A stretch of 64,000 nt of DNA from Streptomyces flavotricini (GTDB lineage: Bacteria; Actinomycetota; Actinomycetes; Streptomycetales; Streptomycetaceae), in the NCBI RefSeq assembly GCF_020639365.1, contig NZ_JAINUL010000001.1:2857107-2921106 (forward strand), given 5' to 3'. Shown one piece after another: positions 53,987 through 62,245 of the stretch. A model generated the notes under the pieces. That model did not search any database, was not told the DNA's origin, and saw only the letters and a list, made by a program, of their open reading frames with translations. Every line of letters begins with the position of its first letter. Positions within the stretch are counted from its first letter, which is position 1. The position numbers and the translations under genes are program-made.

Positions 53987-54235
53987 GAAACCCCTGCCCC
54001 CTGCCCGTGCCTGCGCTGCGTCGCTCAATGTAGTTGCCCGCGGGCGCCCGTGGGCCCCGTACGAGCCCCTGTGTCCGCAGCGTCCACAAGACAGGCGGCG
54101 GGCCCTTCCTATGGCCGTCACGGACAAGGACACGCGGGCACCACTCCCGAACGGAGCATGCAGTACCCCCTCCCCCGGGCCTAGCCTGCGGACAAAGACA
54201 CAAGCGCGCCCGAAAACACCCCCCAGGAGCCCTCT

Positions 54236-55582
54236 ATGACCGCTGTTCCGCAGGAGCGCAAGATCGTCACCGCGATCCCCGGCCCGAAGTCGCAGGAGCT
54301 GCAGGCACGCCGTCTGCAGACGGTGGCCGGCGGCGTGGGCTCCGTGCTCCCCGTCTTCACGGCCCGCGCGGGCGGCGGCATCATCGAGGACGTCGACGGC
54401 AACCGCCTGATCGACTTCGGCTCCGGCATCGCCGTGACCTCGGTCGGCGCCTCCGCCGAGGCCGTCGTGCGCCGCGCCTCCGCGCAGCTCGCGGACTTCA
54501 CGCACACCTGCTTCATGGTCACGCCGTACGAGGGCTACGTCGAGGTCTGCGAGGCGCTCGCCGAGCTGACCCCGGGCGACCACGCGAAGAAGTCGGCGCT
54601 GTTCAACTCCGGTGCCGAGGCCGTCGAGAACGCCGTCAAGATCGCCCGTGCGTACACCAAGCGCCAGGCCGTCGTCGTCTTCGACCACGGCTACCACGGC
54701 CGTACGAACCTCACGATGGCGCTGACCGCGAAGAACATGCCGTACAAGAACGGCTTCGGCCCGTTCGCCCCCGAGGTCTACCGCGTCCCGGTCGCCTACG
54801 GCTACCGCTGGCCCACCGGCGCCGAGAACTGCGGCCCCGAGGCCGCCGCGCAGGCGATCGACCAGATCACCAAGCAGATCGGTGCCGACAACGTCGCCGC
54901 GATCATCATCGAGCCGGTGCTCGGCGAGGGCGGCTTCATCGAGCCGGCCAAGGGCTTCCTGCCGGAGATCGTGAAGTTCGCCAACGAGAACGGCATCGTC
55001 TTCGTCGCCGACGAGATCCAGTCCGGCTTCTGCCGCACCGGCCAGTGGTTCGCGTGCGAGGACGAGGGCATCGTCCCGGACCTGATCACCACCGCCAAGG
55101 GCATCGCGGGCGGTCTGCCGCTCGCCGCCGTGACGGGCCGCGCCGAGATCATGGACGCCGCGCACGCGGGCGGCCTGGGCGGCACCTACGGCGGCAACCC
55201 GGTGGCCTGCGCCGGTGCGCTGGGCTCCATCGAGACCATGAAGGAGCTCGACCTCAACGCCAAGGCGAAGAAGATCGAGTCCGTCATGAAGGCCCGCCTG
55301 ACGGCCATGCAGGAGAAGTACGACATCATCGGCGACATCCGCGGCCGCGGCGCCATGATCGCGATCGAGCTCGTCAAGGACCCGGTCTCCAAGACCCCGT
55401 TCCCGGAGGCGGCCGGCGCGCTCGCCAAGGCCTGCCACGCCGAGGGCCTGCTCGTGCTCACCTGCGGCACCTACGGCAACGTGCTCCGCTTCCTCCCGCC
55501 GATCGTCATCGGCGAGGACCTGCTGAACGAGGGCCTGGACCTCATCGAGGCGGCGTTCGCGGCCATCGGCACGGACGTCTGA
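54236..55582 (+). CDS. gabT: 4-aminobutyrate transaminase
   Basis: PLP-dependent class III aminotransferase moving the amino group of GABA to 2-oxoglutarate to give succinate semialdehyde. The 448-residue chain has SGAEAVENAVKIARAYT, the DEIQSGFCRTG motif and the PLP lysine K288 in TTAKGIAGGLP. ATG follows CAGGAG. The surrounding polyamine genes suggest GABA from putrescine is a source, though other omega-amino acids are possible. Confidence 0.94.
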   Translation: MTAVPQERKIVTAIPGPKSQELQARRLQTVAGGVGSVLPVFTARAGGGIIEDVDGNRLIDFGSGIAVTSVGASAEAVVRRASAQLADFTHTCFMVTPYEGYVEVCEALAELTPGDHAKKSALFNSGAEAVENAVKIARAYTKRQAVVVFDHGYHGRTNLTMALTAKNMPYKNGFGPFAPEVYRVPVAYGYRWPTGAENCGPEAAAQAIDQITKQIGADNVAAIIIEPVLGEGGFIEPAKGFLPEIVKFANENGIVFVADEIQSGFCRTGQWFACEDEGIVPDLITTAKGIAGGLPLAAVTGRAEIMDAAHAGGLGGTYGGNPVACAGALGSIETMKELDLNAKAKKIESVMKARLTAMQEKYDIIGDIRGRGAMIAIELVKDPVSKTPFPEAAGALAKACHAEGLLVLTCGTYGNVLRFLPPIVIGEDLLNEGLDLIEAAFAAIGTDV

Positions 55583-55652
55583 GCGACCTTCCGAACACGA
55601 GAGCCCGCCGCTACCCCCGGTAACGAGCAGGCACTGTGAAGAAGATGTGGGG

Positions 55653-55686
55653 GGCCGATGGCAGGAGCGCGTTCCTGCTGTCGGTC
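55653..55686. terminator. Hairpin downstream of gabT
   Basis: Inverted repeat CCGA-tg-GCAGGA / TCCTGC-tg-TCGG with a six-base loop, 70 bp past gabT and 30 bp before the PAP2 gene. It may terminate gabT. Confidence 0.45.
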
Positions 55687-55715
55687 CCCTTTCCGCTGCC
55701 GTACGGTTTCTGCAG

Positions 55716-56510
55716 ATGAGTGAGACACCCCGCTCCCGGGAAACCGGGGGCGACACCAGTACCGGGCTTCCCCAGCGCCGCACTGGGCCTGCGTTCGCGC
55801 ACACTCCTCACCGATCGGACGGCCGTTCGCCCCAAACCCCCCGGGGCGCTCGGCAACCCGGTCCGGCCGGCCGTCCCGGAACCACCCCCCCTGTTCCGGG
55901 ACGGCCGGCCATCCTCCTCCTTCTCTCCCTGCTGGGGCTCGCCCTGACGACCTGGCAGGTCCTCGCCTCGGGTCCGCTGCTCACGCCGGACGAGAGCCTC
56001 AGCCGCGCCCTGGTCCGCACGCTCCCCGACTCCGTCACCGAGCGACTCTCCGACCTGGGCAACGTGCCGGTCGCCGTACCGGTCCTGGTCCTGGCGATGG
56101 CGTACTCGGTCCGGCGTTCGCGCGCCTGGGCACCGGCCCTGACGGCGGGTCTGGCGATGGCACTGGTCCCGGCCGCGATCGTGCCGCTGAAGGAGTGGAC
56201 CGCCCGCCCCGGCCCCCTGGAGCCGTGGGCCGCCGGCTACTTCCCCTCGGGCCACACGGCCACCTCGGCCGTCGCGTACATCGGCGCGGCCCTGCTGGTT
56301 TCCCCGTACGCCCGCCGCCCCTGGCCGGTGGCCGTCGCCCTCTTCCTGACGGCCGCGACGGCCACCGGCCTGATCCTGCGCGGCTGGCACTGGCCCCTGG
56401 ACGTCCTGGCCAGCTGCTTCCTGTGCACGCCCCTGCTGCTGGCCGTCGCCCGCGTGGTGCGCCGTGCGGCCGTGCCGGAGCCCGTCAAGGCTCCGGCACG
56501 CTCCGCCTAG
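55716..56510 (+). CDS. PAP2 superfamily phosphatase
   Basis: 264-residue membrane phosphatase of the PAP2 family, acting on lipid phosphates or related substrates. A Pro/Arg-rich cytoplasmic N-terminus of about 65 residues precedes some five membrane helices. The central motif YFPSGHTATS is intact, but the first motif is compressed (KEWTARP, four instead of six residues) and the third reads LRGWHWPLD rather than SR-x5-H-x3-D. ATG at 55716 has no ribosome site. The stop codon overlaps that of the convergent chitinase gene (CTAG). Confidence 0.82.
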   Translation: MSETPRSRETGGDTSTGLPQRRTGPAFAHTPHRSDGRSPQTPRGARQPGPAGRPGTTPPVPGRPAILLLLSLLGLALTTWQVLASGPLLTPDESLSRALVRTLPDSVTERLSDLGNVPVAVPVLVLAMAYSVRRSRAWAPALTAGLAMALVPAAIVPLKEWTARPGPLEPWAAGYFPSGHTATSAVAYIGAALLVSPYARRPWPVAVALFLTAATATGLILRGWHWPLDVLASCFLCTPLLLAVARVVRRAAVPEPVKAPARSA

Positions 56511-58318
56511 CCTCCGAAGTAGGCGTCGAAGTTCTTCGAGAACTCCCAGGCGCCGAAGCGGTCCCAGTTGATCGACCAGGTCATCAGCCCGCGCAGGGCG
56601 GGCCAGGTGCCGTGGGTCTGGTAGGCGCCGCAATTGGTCTTCTTCGTCAGGCAGTCCAGCGCCTTGGTCACCTCGGCGGGCGACGTGTGCCCGTTGCCCG
56701 CGTTCGTCGTGGCCGGGAGGCCGATCGCCACCTGGTCCGGGCGCAGCGGCGGGAAGACGCGCGCGGTGTCGCCCGCGACCGGGAACCCGGTGAGCAGCAT
56801 GTCGGTCATGGCGATGTGGAAGTCCGCGCCGCCCATGGAGTGGTACTGGTTGTCGAGGCCCATGATCGAGCCCGAGTTGTAGTCCTGGACGTGGAGCAGG
56901 GTGAGGTCGTCGCGCAGGGCGTGGATGACCGGGAGGTAGGCGCCGGCGCGCGGGTCCTGGCCGCCCCAGGGGCCGGAGCCGTAGTACTGGTAGCCGAGCT
57001 GGACGAAGAAGGTCTCCGGGGCCATGGTCAGGACGAAGTCCGGGCCGTACTTGGCCTTCAGGGTCTTCACGGCCGAGACGAGGTTGACGATCACCGGGGT
57101 GGTGGGTGAGCGGAAGTCGGTGTCGCCGGTGGCGAGGGAGAGGGAGTGGCCCTCGAAGTCGATGTCGAGTCCGTTGAGCCCGTACTCGTCGATGATCTTG
57201 CTGACGGAGGAGACGAAGGTGTCGCGGGCGGCCGTGGTGGCGAGCTGGACCTGGCCGTTCTGACCGCCGATCGAGATCAGGACCTTCTTGCCGGCCGCCT
57301 GCTTGGCCTTGACGGCCGCCTTGAACTCGGCCGCGGACTCCACGTTCGGGCATTCGCTCACCGGGCAGAGCGAGAAGCGGATGTCCCCCGAGGTCACCGA
57401 CGTCGGTTCGCCGAAGGCGAGGTTGATGACGTCCCAGGAGGCGGGTACGTCGGCCATCCGGACGTAGCCGGAGCCGTTGGCGAAGCTCGCGTGCAGGTAG
57501 CCGACCAGGGCGTGGGCCGGCAGGCCGGGGTTGCCCGGATTGCCGCCGCTCGTCGTGGAGGCGGAGACGGGGGCGCTCTTCGCGGACTCCCCGGCCGCGT
57601 TCACCGCGCTGACCCGGAAGGTGTAGGAGGTGGACGCGGTGAGTCCGGTGACCGTCGCCGAGGTCCCGGTGACGCTCACGGGCGCGGCGCCGTCCCGGTG
57701 GAGCGTGTAGGACGTGGCGCCGGTGGCGGCCGACCAGGACAGGTTCAGACTGCTCGCCGTGGCGCCGGACGCCGTCAGGCCGGTGGGGACGGCCGGGGGC
57801 TGGGGCTGGCCGGGTCCGGAGCCGCCCGGGTCGGGGCCGACGAGCGTGACGTCGTCGGTGAGGTGGGCGGGCTGGCCGTACCAGCCGTGCGTGTAGATCG
57901 TCACCGAGGTGGTGGCCGCGCCCGTACGGAACGTCGTGCTCAGCTGCTTCCAGGCGCCCGGGGTCTGCGTCCAGGTGGACACGTCGGTGGTGCCGGTCCC
58001 GGCCGCGCCGAGGTAGACGTACGCCCCCTGCACCCAGGCGGTGAGCGTGTACGCGGAGTCGGGCTTGACGGTGACGGTCTGGGAGCAGCGGGCGTTGTCC
58101 TGGCCCGCCGGGGTGGCCCGGAGGGCGGAACTCCCACCGTGGACGGGGCTGGTGACGACGGCTCCGCTGCCGCCCGAGCAGCTCCAGCCGTCGAGTCCGG
58201 CTTCGAAGCCGCCGTTGCGGGCGAGGTCGGCGTCGGCGGCCGCGGCCGGCGGGCCCGCGGCGAGGAAGGCGGCCACCGCGAGGGCGGCCGCGGTGAAGAA
58301 GGGCATGCGTCTGCGCAC
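56507..58318 (-). CDS. Secreted family 18 chitinase
   Basis: 603-residue extracellular chitinase: signal peptide (about 1-36), a carbohydrate-binding-like domain (about 37-165, ADLARNGGFEAGLDGW), a fibronectin type III domain (about 180-265, PTGLTASGATASSLNLSW) and a GH18 catalytic domain to the end. The active-site strand reads NGLDIDFEG, keeping the catalytic Asp-x-Glu but with Asn in the first position of DxxDxDxE. GTG at 58318 follows GGAGG; ATG at 58306 is an alternative. A DasR-type operator overlaps its promoter. It is convergent with the PAP2 gene. Confidence 0.94.
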   Translation of the reverse strand: MRRRMPFFTAAALAVAAFLAAGPPAAAADADLARNGGFEAGLDGWSCSGGSGAVVTSPVHGGSSALRATPAGQDNARCSQTVTVKPDSAYTLTAWVQGAYVYLGAAGTGTTDVSTWTQTPGAWKQLSTTFRTGAATTSVTIYTHGWYGQPAHLTDDVTLVGPDPGGSGPGQPQPPAVPTGLTASGATASSLNLSWSAATGATSYTLHRDGAAPVSVTGTSATVTGLTASTSYTFRVSAVNAAGESAKSAPVSASTTSGGNPGNPGLPAHALVGYLHASFANGSGYVRMADVPASWDVINLAFGEPTSVTSGDIRFSLCPVSECPNVESAAEFKAAVKAKQAAGKKVLISIGGQNGQVQLATTAARDTFVSSVSKIIDEYGLNGLDIDFEGHSLSLATGDTDFRSPTTPVIVNLVSAVKTLKAKYGPDFVLTMAPETFFVQLGYQYYGSGPWGGQDPRAGAYLPVIHALRDDLTLLHVQDYNSGSIMGLDNQYHSMGGADFHIAMTDMLLTGFPVAGDTARVFPPLRPDQVAIGLPATTNAGNGHTSPAEVTKALDCLTKKTNCGAYQTHGTWPALRGLMTWSINWDRFGAWEFSKNFDAYFGG

Positions 58319-58378
58319 AACTGCCTCCGGAACATGGGGGGATGGAGCCAGGCCGCCGGTGATGCGGCAGCGGCGCCC

Positions 58379-58407
58379 AACATGGTCCAGACCAATGCCC
58401 TTGTCAA
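58379..58407 (-). promoter_or_regulatory. Chitinase promoter with DasR (dre) operator
   Basis: A perfect TTGACA (58402-58407) lies 17 bp from CATGTT (58379-58384). In the spacer, TGGTCTGGACCA (58383-58394) matches the chitinase-promoter repeat and dre consensus, 12 of 16 positions of ACTGGTCTAGACCACT. DasR, the GlcNAc-responsive GntR repressor, binds such sites. The TGA of TTGACA is also the stop codon of the upstream gene. Confidence 0.8.
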
Positions 58408-58892
58408 GGCTTCCGGTCCTCCTTCCCCGCCGCCCGGGCCGCCGCCTCGTGCATCGCGAGCTCCAGCAGCACCGGATCGGTGAGCGTCCCGCTGCCGTCC
58501 GGGACCACCAGCCAGCGCACCCCGCCCGTGGCGCGGCCGGGGTACGGCACCACGATCCAGGTCCCGCGCCCCGCCCCCCGTACACCGGTGCCGATCCAGC
58601 GGGACGCCGTGCCGGGGGGCACGAAGAAGCCCAGCCGGGGTGTCGGTGTGCGGCTCCGCCGCGTGGCACCGGAGTCGGCGAGCACCGGGCCGGGCCGGTC
58701 GAGGAGCCGGGTCAGGACGTCGAGGGTGCCCTGACCCAGCTCCCCGGGCAGGATCAGCACGTCCCACCGGCGGCCGGCGGGCAGCAGGGCGACCCCGAGG
58801 GGACTGCGCTCCCACTCCCACCGGCAGGCGTCGGGATCCGGCGCCACCGACACGAGCCATTCCACCGCGGTCTTGCTCTCCGAACCGTGCAT
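58404..58892 (-). CDS. Conserved hypothetical protein, 162 residues
   Basis: A cytosolic-looking protein with an EWERSPLGVALLPAGRRWDV segment, a conserved PGELGQGTLDVLTRLLDRPGP turn, FVPPGTASRWIGTGVRGAG and a WLVVPDGSGTLTDP strand. This architecture recurs in many Streptomyces proteins and is sometimes compared with the N-terminal domain of bifunctional primase-polymerases, but no catalytic residues are assured. ATG at 58892 follows GGAGG. A 13-bp inverted repeat lies just upstream. Confidence 0.8.
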   Translation of the reverse strand: MHGSESKTAVEWLVSVAPDPDACRWEWERSPLGVALLPAGRRWDVLILPGELGQGTLDVLTRLLDRPGPVLADSGATRRSRTPTPRLGFFVPPGTASRWIGTGVRGAGRGTWIVVPYPGRATGGVRWLVVPDGSGTLTDPVLLELAMHEAAARAAGKEDRKP

Positions 58893-58906
58893 CGCCCGGC
58901 CTCCGT

Positions 58907-58935
58907 TCTCTCGGTGAGGGTTCCTCACCGAGAGA
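58907..58935. repeat. 13-bp inverted repeat upstream of the 162-residue protein gene
   Basis: TCTCTCGGTGAGG and CCTCACCGAGAGA separated by three bases, 15 bp upstream of the ATG and partly overlapping the leader. It could be an operator or a leader hairpin close to the ribosome site. Confidence 0.7.
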
Positions 58936-59081
58936 GAGCGGGGCCGGGCCCGGGGATGACGCGGGTTTCCCCACCCCGTGGTGGTGAAGCGGGTCACGGC
59001 ATGAACCGCGGCGCGCCGTGGGGTGGTGGCGGTCAGGTCAGTCAGGTCGGGGCGGCGGTCAGGGCGGGCGGACGGCGCCGG

Positions 59082-60500
59082 TCAGCTGTCGAAGCCGAGG
59101 CCGAACTTGTCCATGGCCTTCAGCCACAGGTTGCGGCGGCCGCCCCGGGCGTCCGCCCGGGCCAGGGACCACTTGGTGAGGGTGATCCCGGTCCAGGCGA
59201 AGGGCTCGGGCGGGAAGGGCATCGGCCGGGACTTCACCATCTCCAGCTCGGTCCGCTCGGTGCGGGCCCCGTCCAGCAGGTCCAGCATCACGTCGGCGCC
59301 GAAGCGGGTGGCGCCGACCCCGAGCCCGGTGTAGCCGGCCGCGTAGGCGACCTTGCCGCCGTGCGCGGTGCCGAAGAAGGCCGAGAAACGCGAGCAGGTG
59401 TCGATGGCCCCGCCCCAGGCGTGGCTGAACTTGATGCCCTCCAGCTGCGGGAACGCGGTGAAGAAGTGCTGCGCGAGCTTCAGGTACGTCTCGGGGCGGT
59501 GGTCGTACTCGGAGTCCAGCTTGCCGCGGTAGGGGTAGATGGCGTCGTAGCCGCCCCACAGGATGCGGTTCTCCGGGGTGATGCGGAAGTAGTGGAACTG
59601 GTTGGCGCTGTCGCCCAGGCCCTGGCGGTTGTGCCAGCCGATGGCCTTCAGCTGGTCCGCGGTCAGCGGCTCCGTCATCAGCGCGTAGTCGTACACCGGG
59701 ACCGTGAACGGCCTGATCCGCCTGACCAGCGAGGGGAAGATGTTCGTGCCGAGCGCCACGCGCCGGGCGAAGATCCGCCCGTACGGGGTGCGTACGGCCA
59801 TCCCGGCGCCCGAGGCGGCCAGCGACAGCCCCCGGGTGTTCTCGTAGATCCGCACGCCCAGCGACAGGCAGGCCTCCTTGAGGCCCCAGGCGAGCTTCGC
59901 GGGGTTGAGCATGGCGACGCCGTCGGTGTCCCACAGGCCCGCGAGGAAGGTCGGCGAGTCGACCTCGGCGCGCAGCTCCTCGCGGTCCAGCCAGCGCGAG
60001 CCGCCCGCGAGGCCCAGCTTCCCGGCCTCCTCGTACAGCTCGCGCAGCTCCTCGACCTGGTGCGGCTCGGTGGCCACGTCGATCTCGCCGGTGCGCTCGA
60101 AGTCGCACTCGATGCCGTAGCGGGCGATGGCCGCCTCGATCTCGTCGAGGTTGCGGGCGCCCATCTCCTCCAGCTTGGCGAGCTCCCCCGGCCAGCGGGC
60201 CATGCCGTTGGCCAGGCCGTGCGTGAGGGAGGCCGCGCAGAAGCCGCCGTTGCGGCCGGAGGCGGCCCAGCCCGCCTCCTTCGACTCGATCAGGACGACG
60301 TCCCGGGCGGGATCGCGCTCCTTGGCGATGAGCGCGGTCCACAGCCCGCTGTACCCGCCGCCGATGACGAGCAGGTCGCAGGCCTCGTCGGAGGTCAGCG
60401 CCGGCTGCGCGGCGGGCCGGCCGGGGTCGTCCAGCCAGTACGAGACCGGCAGTGCTTCGGAAAGGGATTGAGCAACACTTCGCATGGCGACTGGGGCCAT
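59082..60500 (-). CDS. FAD-dependent oxidoreductase (PuuB-like)
   Basis: 472-residue DAO-family flavoprotein with the dinucleotide fold LLVIGGGYSGLWTALIAKE and SGRNGGFCAASL, similar in layout to gamma-glutamylputrescine oxidases and other amine oxidases. ATG at 60500 follows AGGGAG. It is the last gene of the polyamine transport cluster (PotD-PotA-PotB-PotC order on this strand), so it is likely to act on an imported amine; this is inferred. Confidence 0.9.
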   Translation of the reverse strand: MAPVAMRSVAQSLSEALPVSYWLDDPGRPAAQPALTSDEACDLLVIGGGYSGLWTALIAKERDPARDVVLIESKEAGWAASGRNGGFCAASLTHGLANGMARWPGELAKLEEMGARNLDEIEAAIARYGIECDFERTGEIDVATEPHQVEELRELYEEAGKLGLAGGSRWLDREELRAEVDSPTFLAGLWDTDGVAMLNPAKLAWGLKEACLSLGVRIYENTRGLSLAASGAGMAVRTPYGRIFARRVALGTNIFPSLVRRIRPFTVPVYDYALMTEPLTADQLKAIGWHNRQGLGDSANQFHYFRITPENRILWGGYDAIYPYRGKLDSEYDHRPETYLKLAQHFFTAFPQLEGIKFSHAWGGAIDTCSRFSAFFGTAHGGKVAYAAGYTGLGVGATRFGADVMLDLLDGARTERTELEMVKSRPMPFPPEPFAWTGITLTKWSLARADARGGRRNLWLKAMDKFGLGFDS

Positions 60501-60521
60501 GTCTTCCAACTCCCTACAGAG

Positions 60522-61316
60522 CTACTTGGGCTGTGCGTTCTTGCGGCGGTTGCCGACCGTCTGGCCGACGAGCACCACCAGCACCGCGATGACGAACATC
60601 GCCGTGCCGATGACGTTGATCTGTACAGGCGTACCGCGCTGGGCCGATCCCCACACGAACATGGGGAAGGTGACGGTGTTGCCCGAGTTGAAGTTGGTGA
60701 TGATGAAGTCGTCGAACGAGAGCGCGAAGGAGAGCAGCGCGCCCGCCGCGATACCGGGCGCCGCGATCGGCAGGGTGACCCTTGCGAAGGTCTGCACCGG
60801 GCCCGCGTAGAGGTCGCGGGCGGCCTCCTCCAGCCGCGGGTCCATCGACAGGACGCGCGCCTTGACGGCGGCGACGACGAAGCTGAGGCAGAACATGACG
60901 TGGGCGATCAGGATCGTCCAGAAGCCCAGCTGGATGCCCATGTTGAGGAACAGGGCGAGCAGCGAGGCCGCCATCACGATCTCGGGCATGGCCATCGGCA
61001 GGAAGATCAGCGAGTTGACCGCGCCGCGCGCCCGGAAGCGGTAGCGCACCAGCGCGAAGGCGATGGCCGTGCCGAGGACGGTGGCGCCGATGGTGGCCCA
61101 CACGGCGATCTGCAGCGACAGGGACAGCGAGCCGCACAGGTCGGCGACGCCGCAGGGGTCCTTCCAGGCGTCGAGCGAGAACTCCTGCCAGGCGTAGTTG
61201 AACCGCCCGGCCGGGTTGTTGAAGGAGAAGACCGTCACGACGACGTTCGGCAGGATCATGTACGCGAGCGTGCCGAGGCCGAAGATGACGACGAGATTGC
61301 GCCGGAGCCAACGCAT
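60522..61316 (-). CDS. potC: Polyamine ABC transporter permease (PotC-like)
   Basis: 264-residue inner-membrane permease with about six helices and the permease-ATPase coupling loop EAARDLYAGPVQTFARVTLP. Its ATG overlaps the stop of the other permease by one base (TGATG). A typical PotC partner of PotB. Confidence 0.9.
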   Translation of the reverse strand: MRWLRRNLVVIFGLGTLAYMILPNVVVTVFSFNNPAGRFNYAWQEFSLDAWKDPCGVADLCGSLSLSLQIAVWATIGATVLGTAIAFALVRYRFRARGAVNSLIFLPMAMPEIVMAASLLALFLNMGIQLGFWTILIAHVMFCLSFVVAAVKARVLSMDPRLEEAARDLYAGPVQTFARVTLPIAAPGIAAGALLSFALSFDDFIITNFNSGNTVTFPMFVWGSAQRGTPVQINVIGTAMFVIAVLVVLVGQTVGNRRKNAQPK

Positions 61317-62245
61317 CAGACCAGGTCCTCCGTCCCCGCTCGGCGGATGTAGATGGTGACCATGATCAGCACGATGGCCATGAGGATGAAGGACAGCGCG
61401 GCGGCCGTCGGGTAGTCGAGGATGCGCAGGTACTGCGACTGGATGACGTTGCCGATCATCCGGGTGTCGGTGGAGCCGAGCAGTTCGGCGTTGACGTAAT
61501 CGCCGCTCGCCGGGATGAAGGTGAGCAGCGTCCCGGAGACCACGCCCGGCATGGAGAGCGGGAAGGTCACCTTGCGGAAGGTGGTGGAGGGGCGGGCGTA
61601 CAGGTCCCCGGCCGCCTCGTGGAGGCGGGTGTCGATGCGCTCCAGCGAGGTGTAGAGCGGCAGGATCATGAAGGGGAGGAAGTTGTACGTCAGGCCGCAG
61701 ACGACGGCGAGCGGGGTGGCGAGCACCCGCTCCCCCTCGGTCATCCCGAGCCAGCTGGTGACGTCGAGTACGTGGAGGGCGTTGAGCACCTCCACGACCG
61801 GTCCGCCGTCGGCCAGGATCGTCTTCCAGGCCAGCGTGCGGATCAGGAAGCTGGTGAAGAACGGGGCGATGACGAGCACCAGCAGGAGGTTCCGCCAGCG
61901 GCCCGCCTTGAAGGCGATCAGGTAGGCCAGCGGGTACCCGAGCAGCAGGCACAGCACGGTCGCGGTGCCGGCGTACAGCAGGGAGCGCAGGAACTGCGGG
62001 TAGTACTCGGTGAGCGCGTCCCAGTACGTCTGGAAGTGCCAGGTGACCTTGAAGCCCTCTTCGAGGGATCCGGTCTGCACCGAGGTCGAGGCCTGGTAGA
62101 CCATCGGCAGCACGAAGAAGACCAGCAGCCACAGGATGCCGGGGAGCAGCAGCCAGTACGGGACGAGCCGCTTGCGCAGGGACGCCTTGTGGACCGGGGG
62201 TTCGGTGACGGTCCCGGCCACCGGCGGCGCGGCGGTGGCGGTCAT
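61316..62245 (-). CDS. potB: Polyamine ABC transporter permease (PotB-like)
   Basis: 309-residue permease. Six membrane helices are visible, plus the coupling loop EAAGDLYARPSTTFRKVTFP. A Pro-rich N-terminus precedes the first helix. ATG overlaps the stop of the ATPase gene (ATGA). Confidence 0.9.
   Translation of the reverse strand: MTATAAPPVAGTVTEPPVHKASLRKRLVPYWLLLPGILWLLVFFVLPMVYQASTSVQTGSLEEGFKVTWHFQTYWDALTEYYPQFLRSLLYAGTATVLCLLLGYPLAYLIAFKAGRWRNLLLVLVIAPFFTSFLIRTLAWKTILADGGPVVEVLNALHVLDVTSWLGMTEGERVLATPLAVVCGLTYNFLPFMILPLYTSLERIDTRLHEAAGDLYARPSTTFRKVTFPLSMPGVVSGTLLTFIPASGDYVNAELLGSTDTRMIGNVIQSQYLRILDYPTAAALSFILMAIVLIMVTIYIRRAGTEDLV

Noticed and set aside
58041..61352. 1103-residue plus-strand open frame
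   Set aside because: Lies antisense to the chitinase, oxidoreductase and permease genes.
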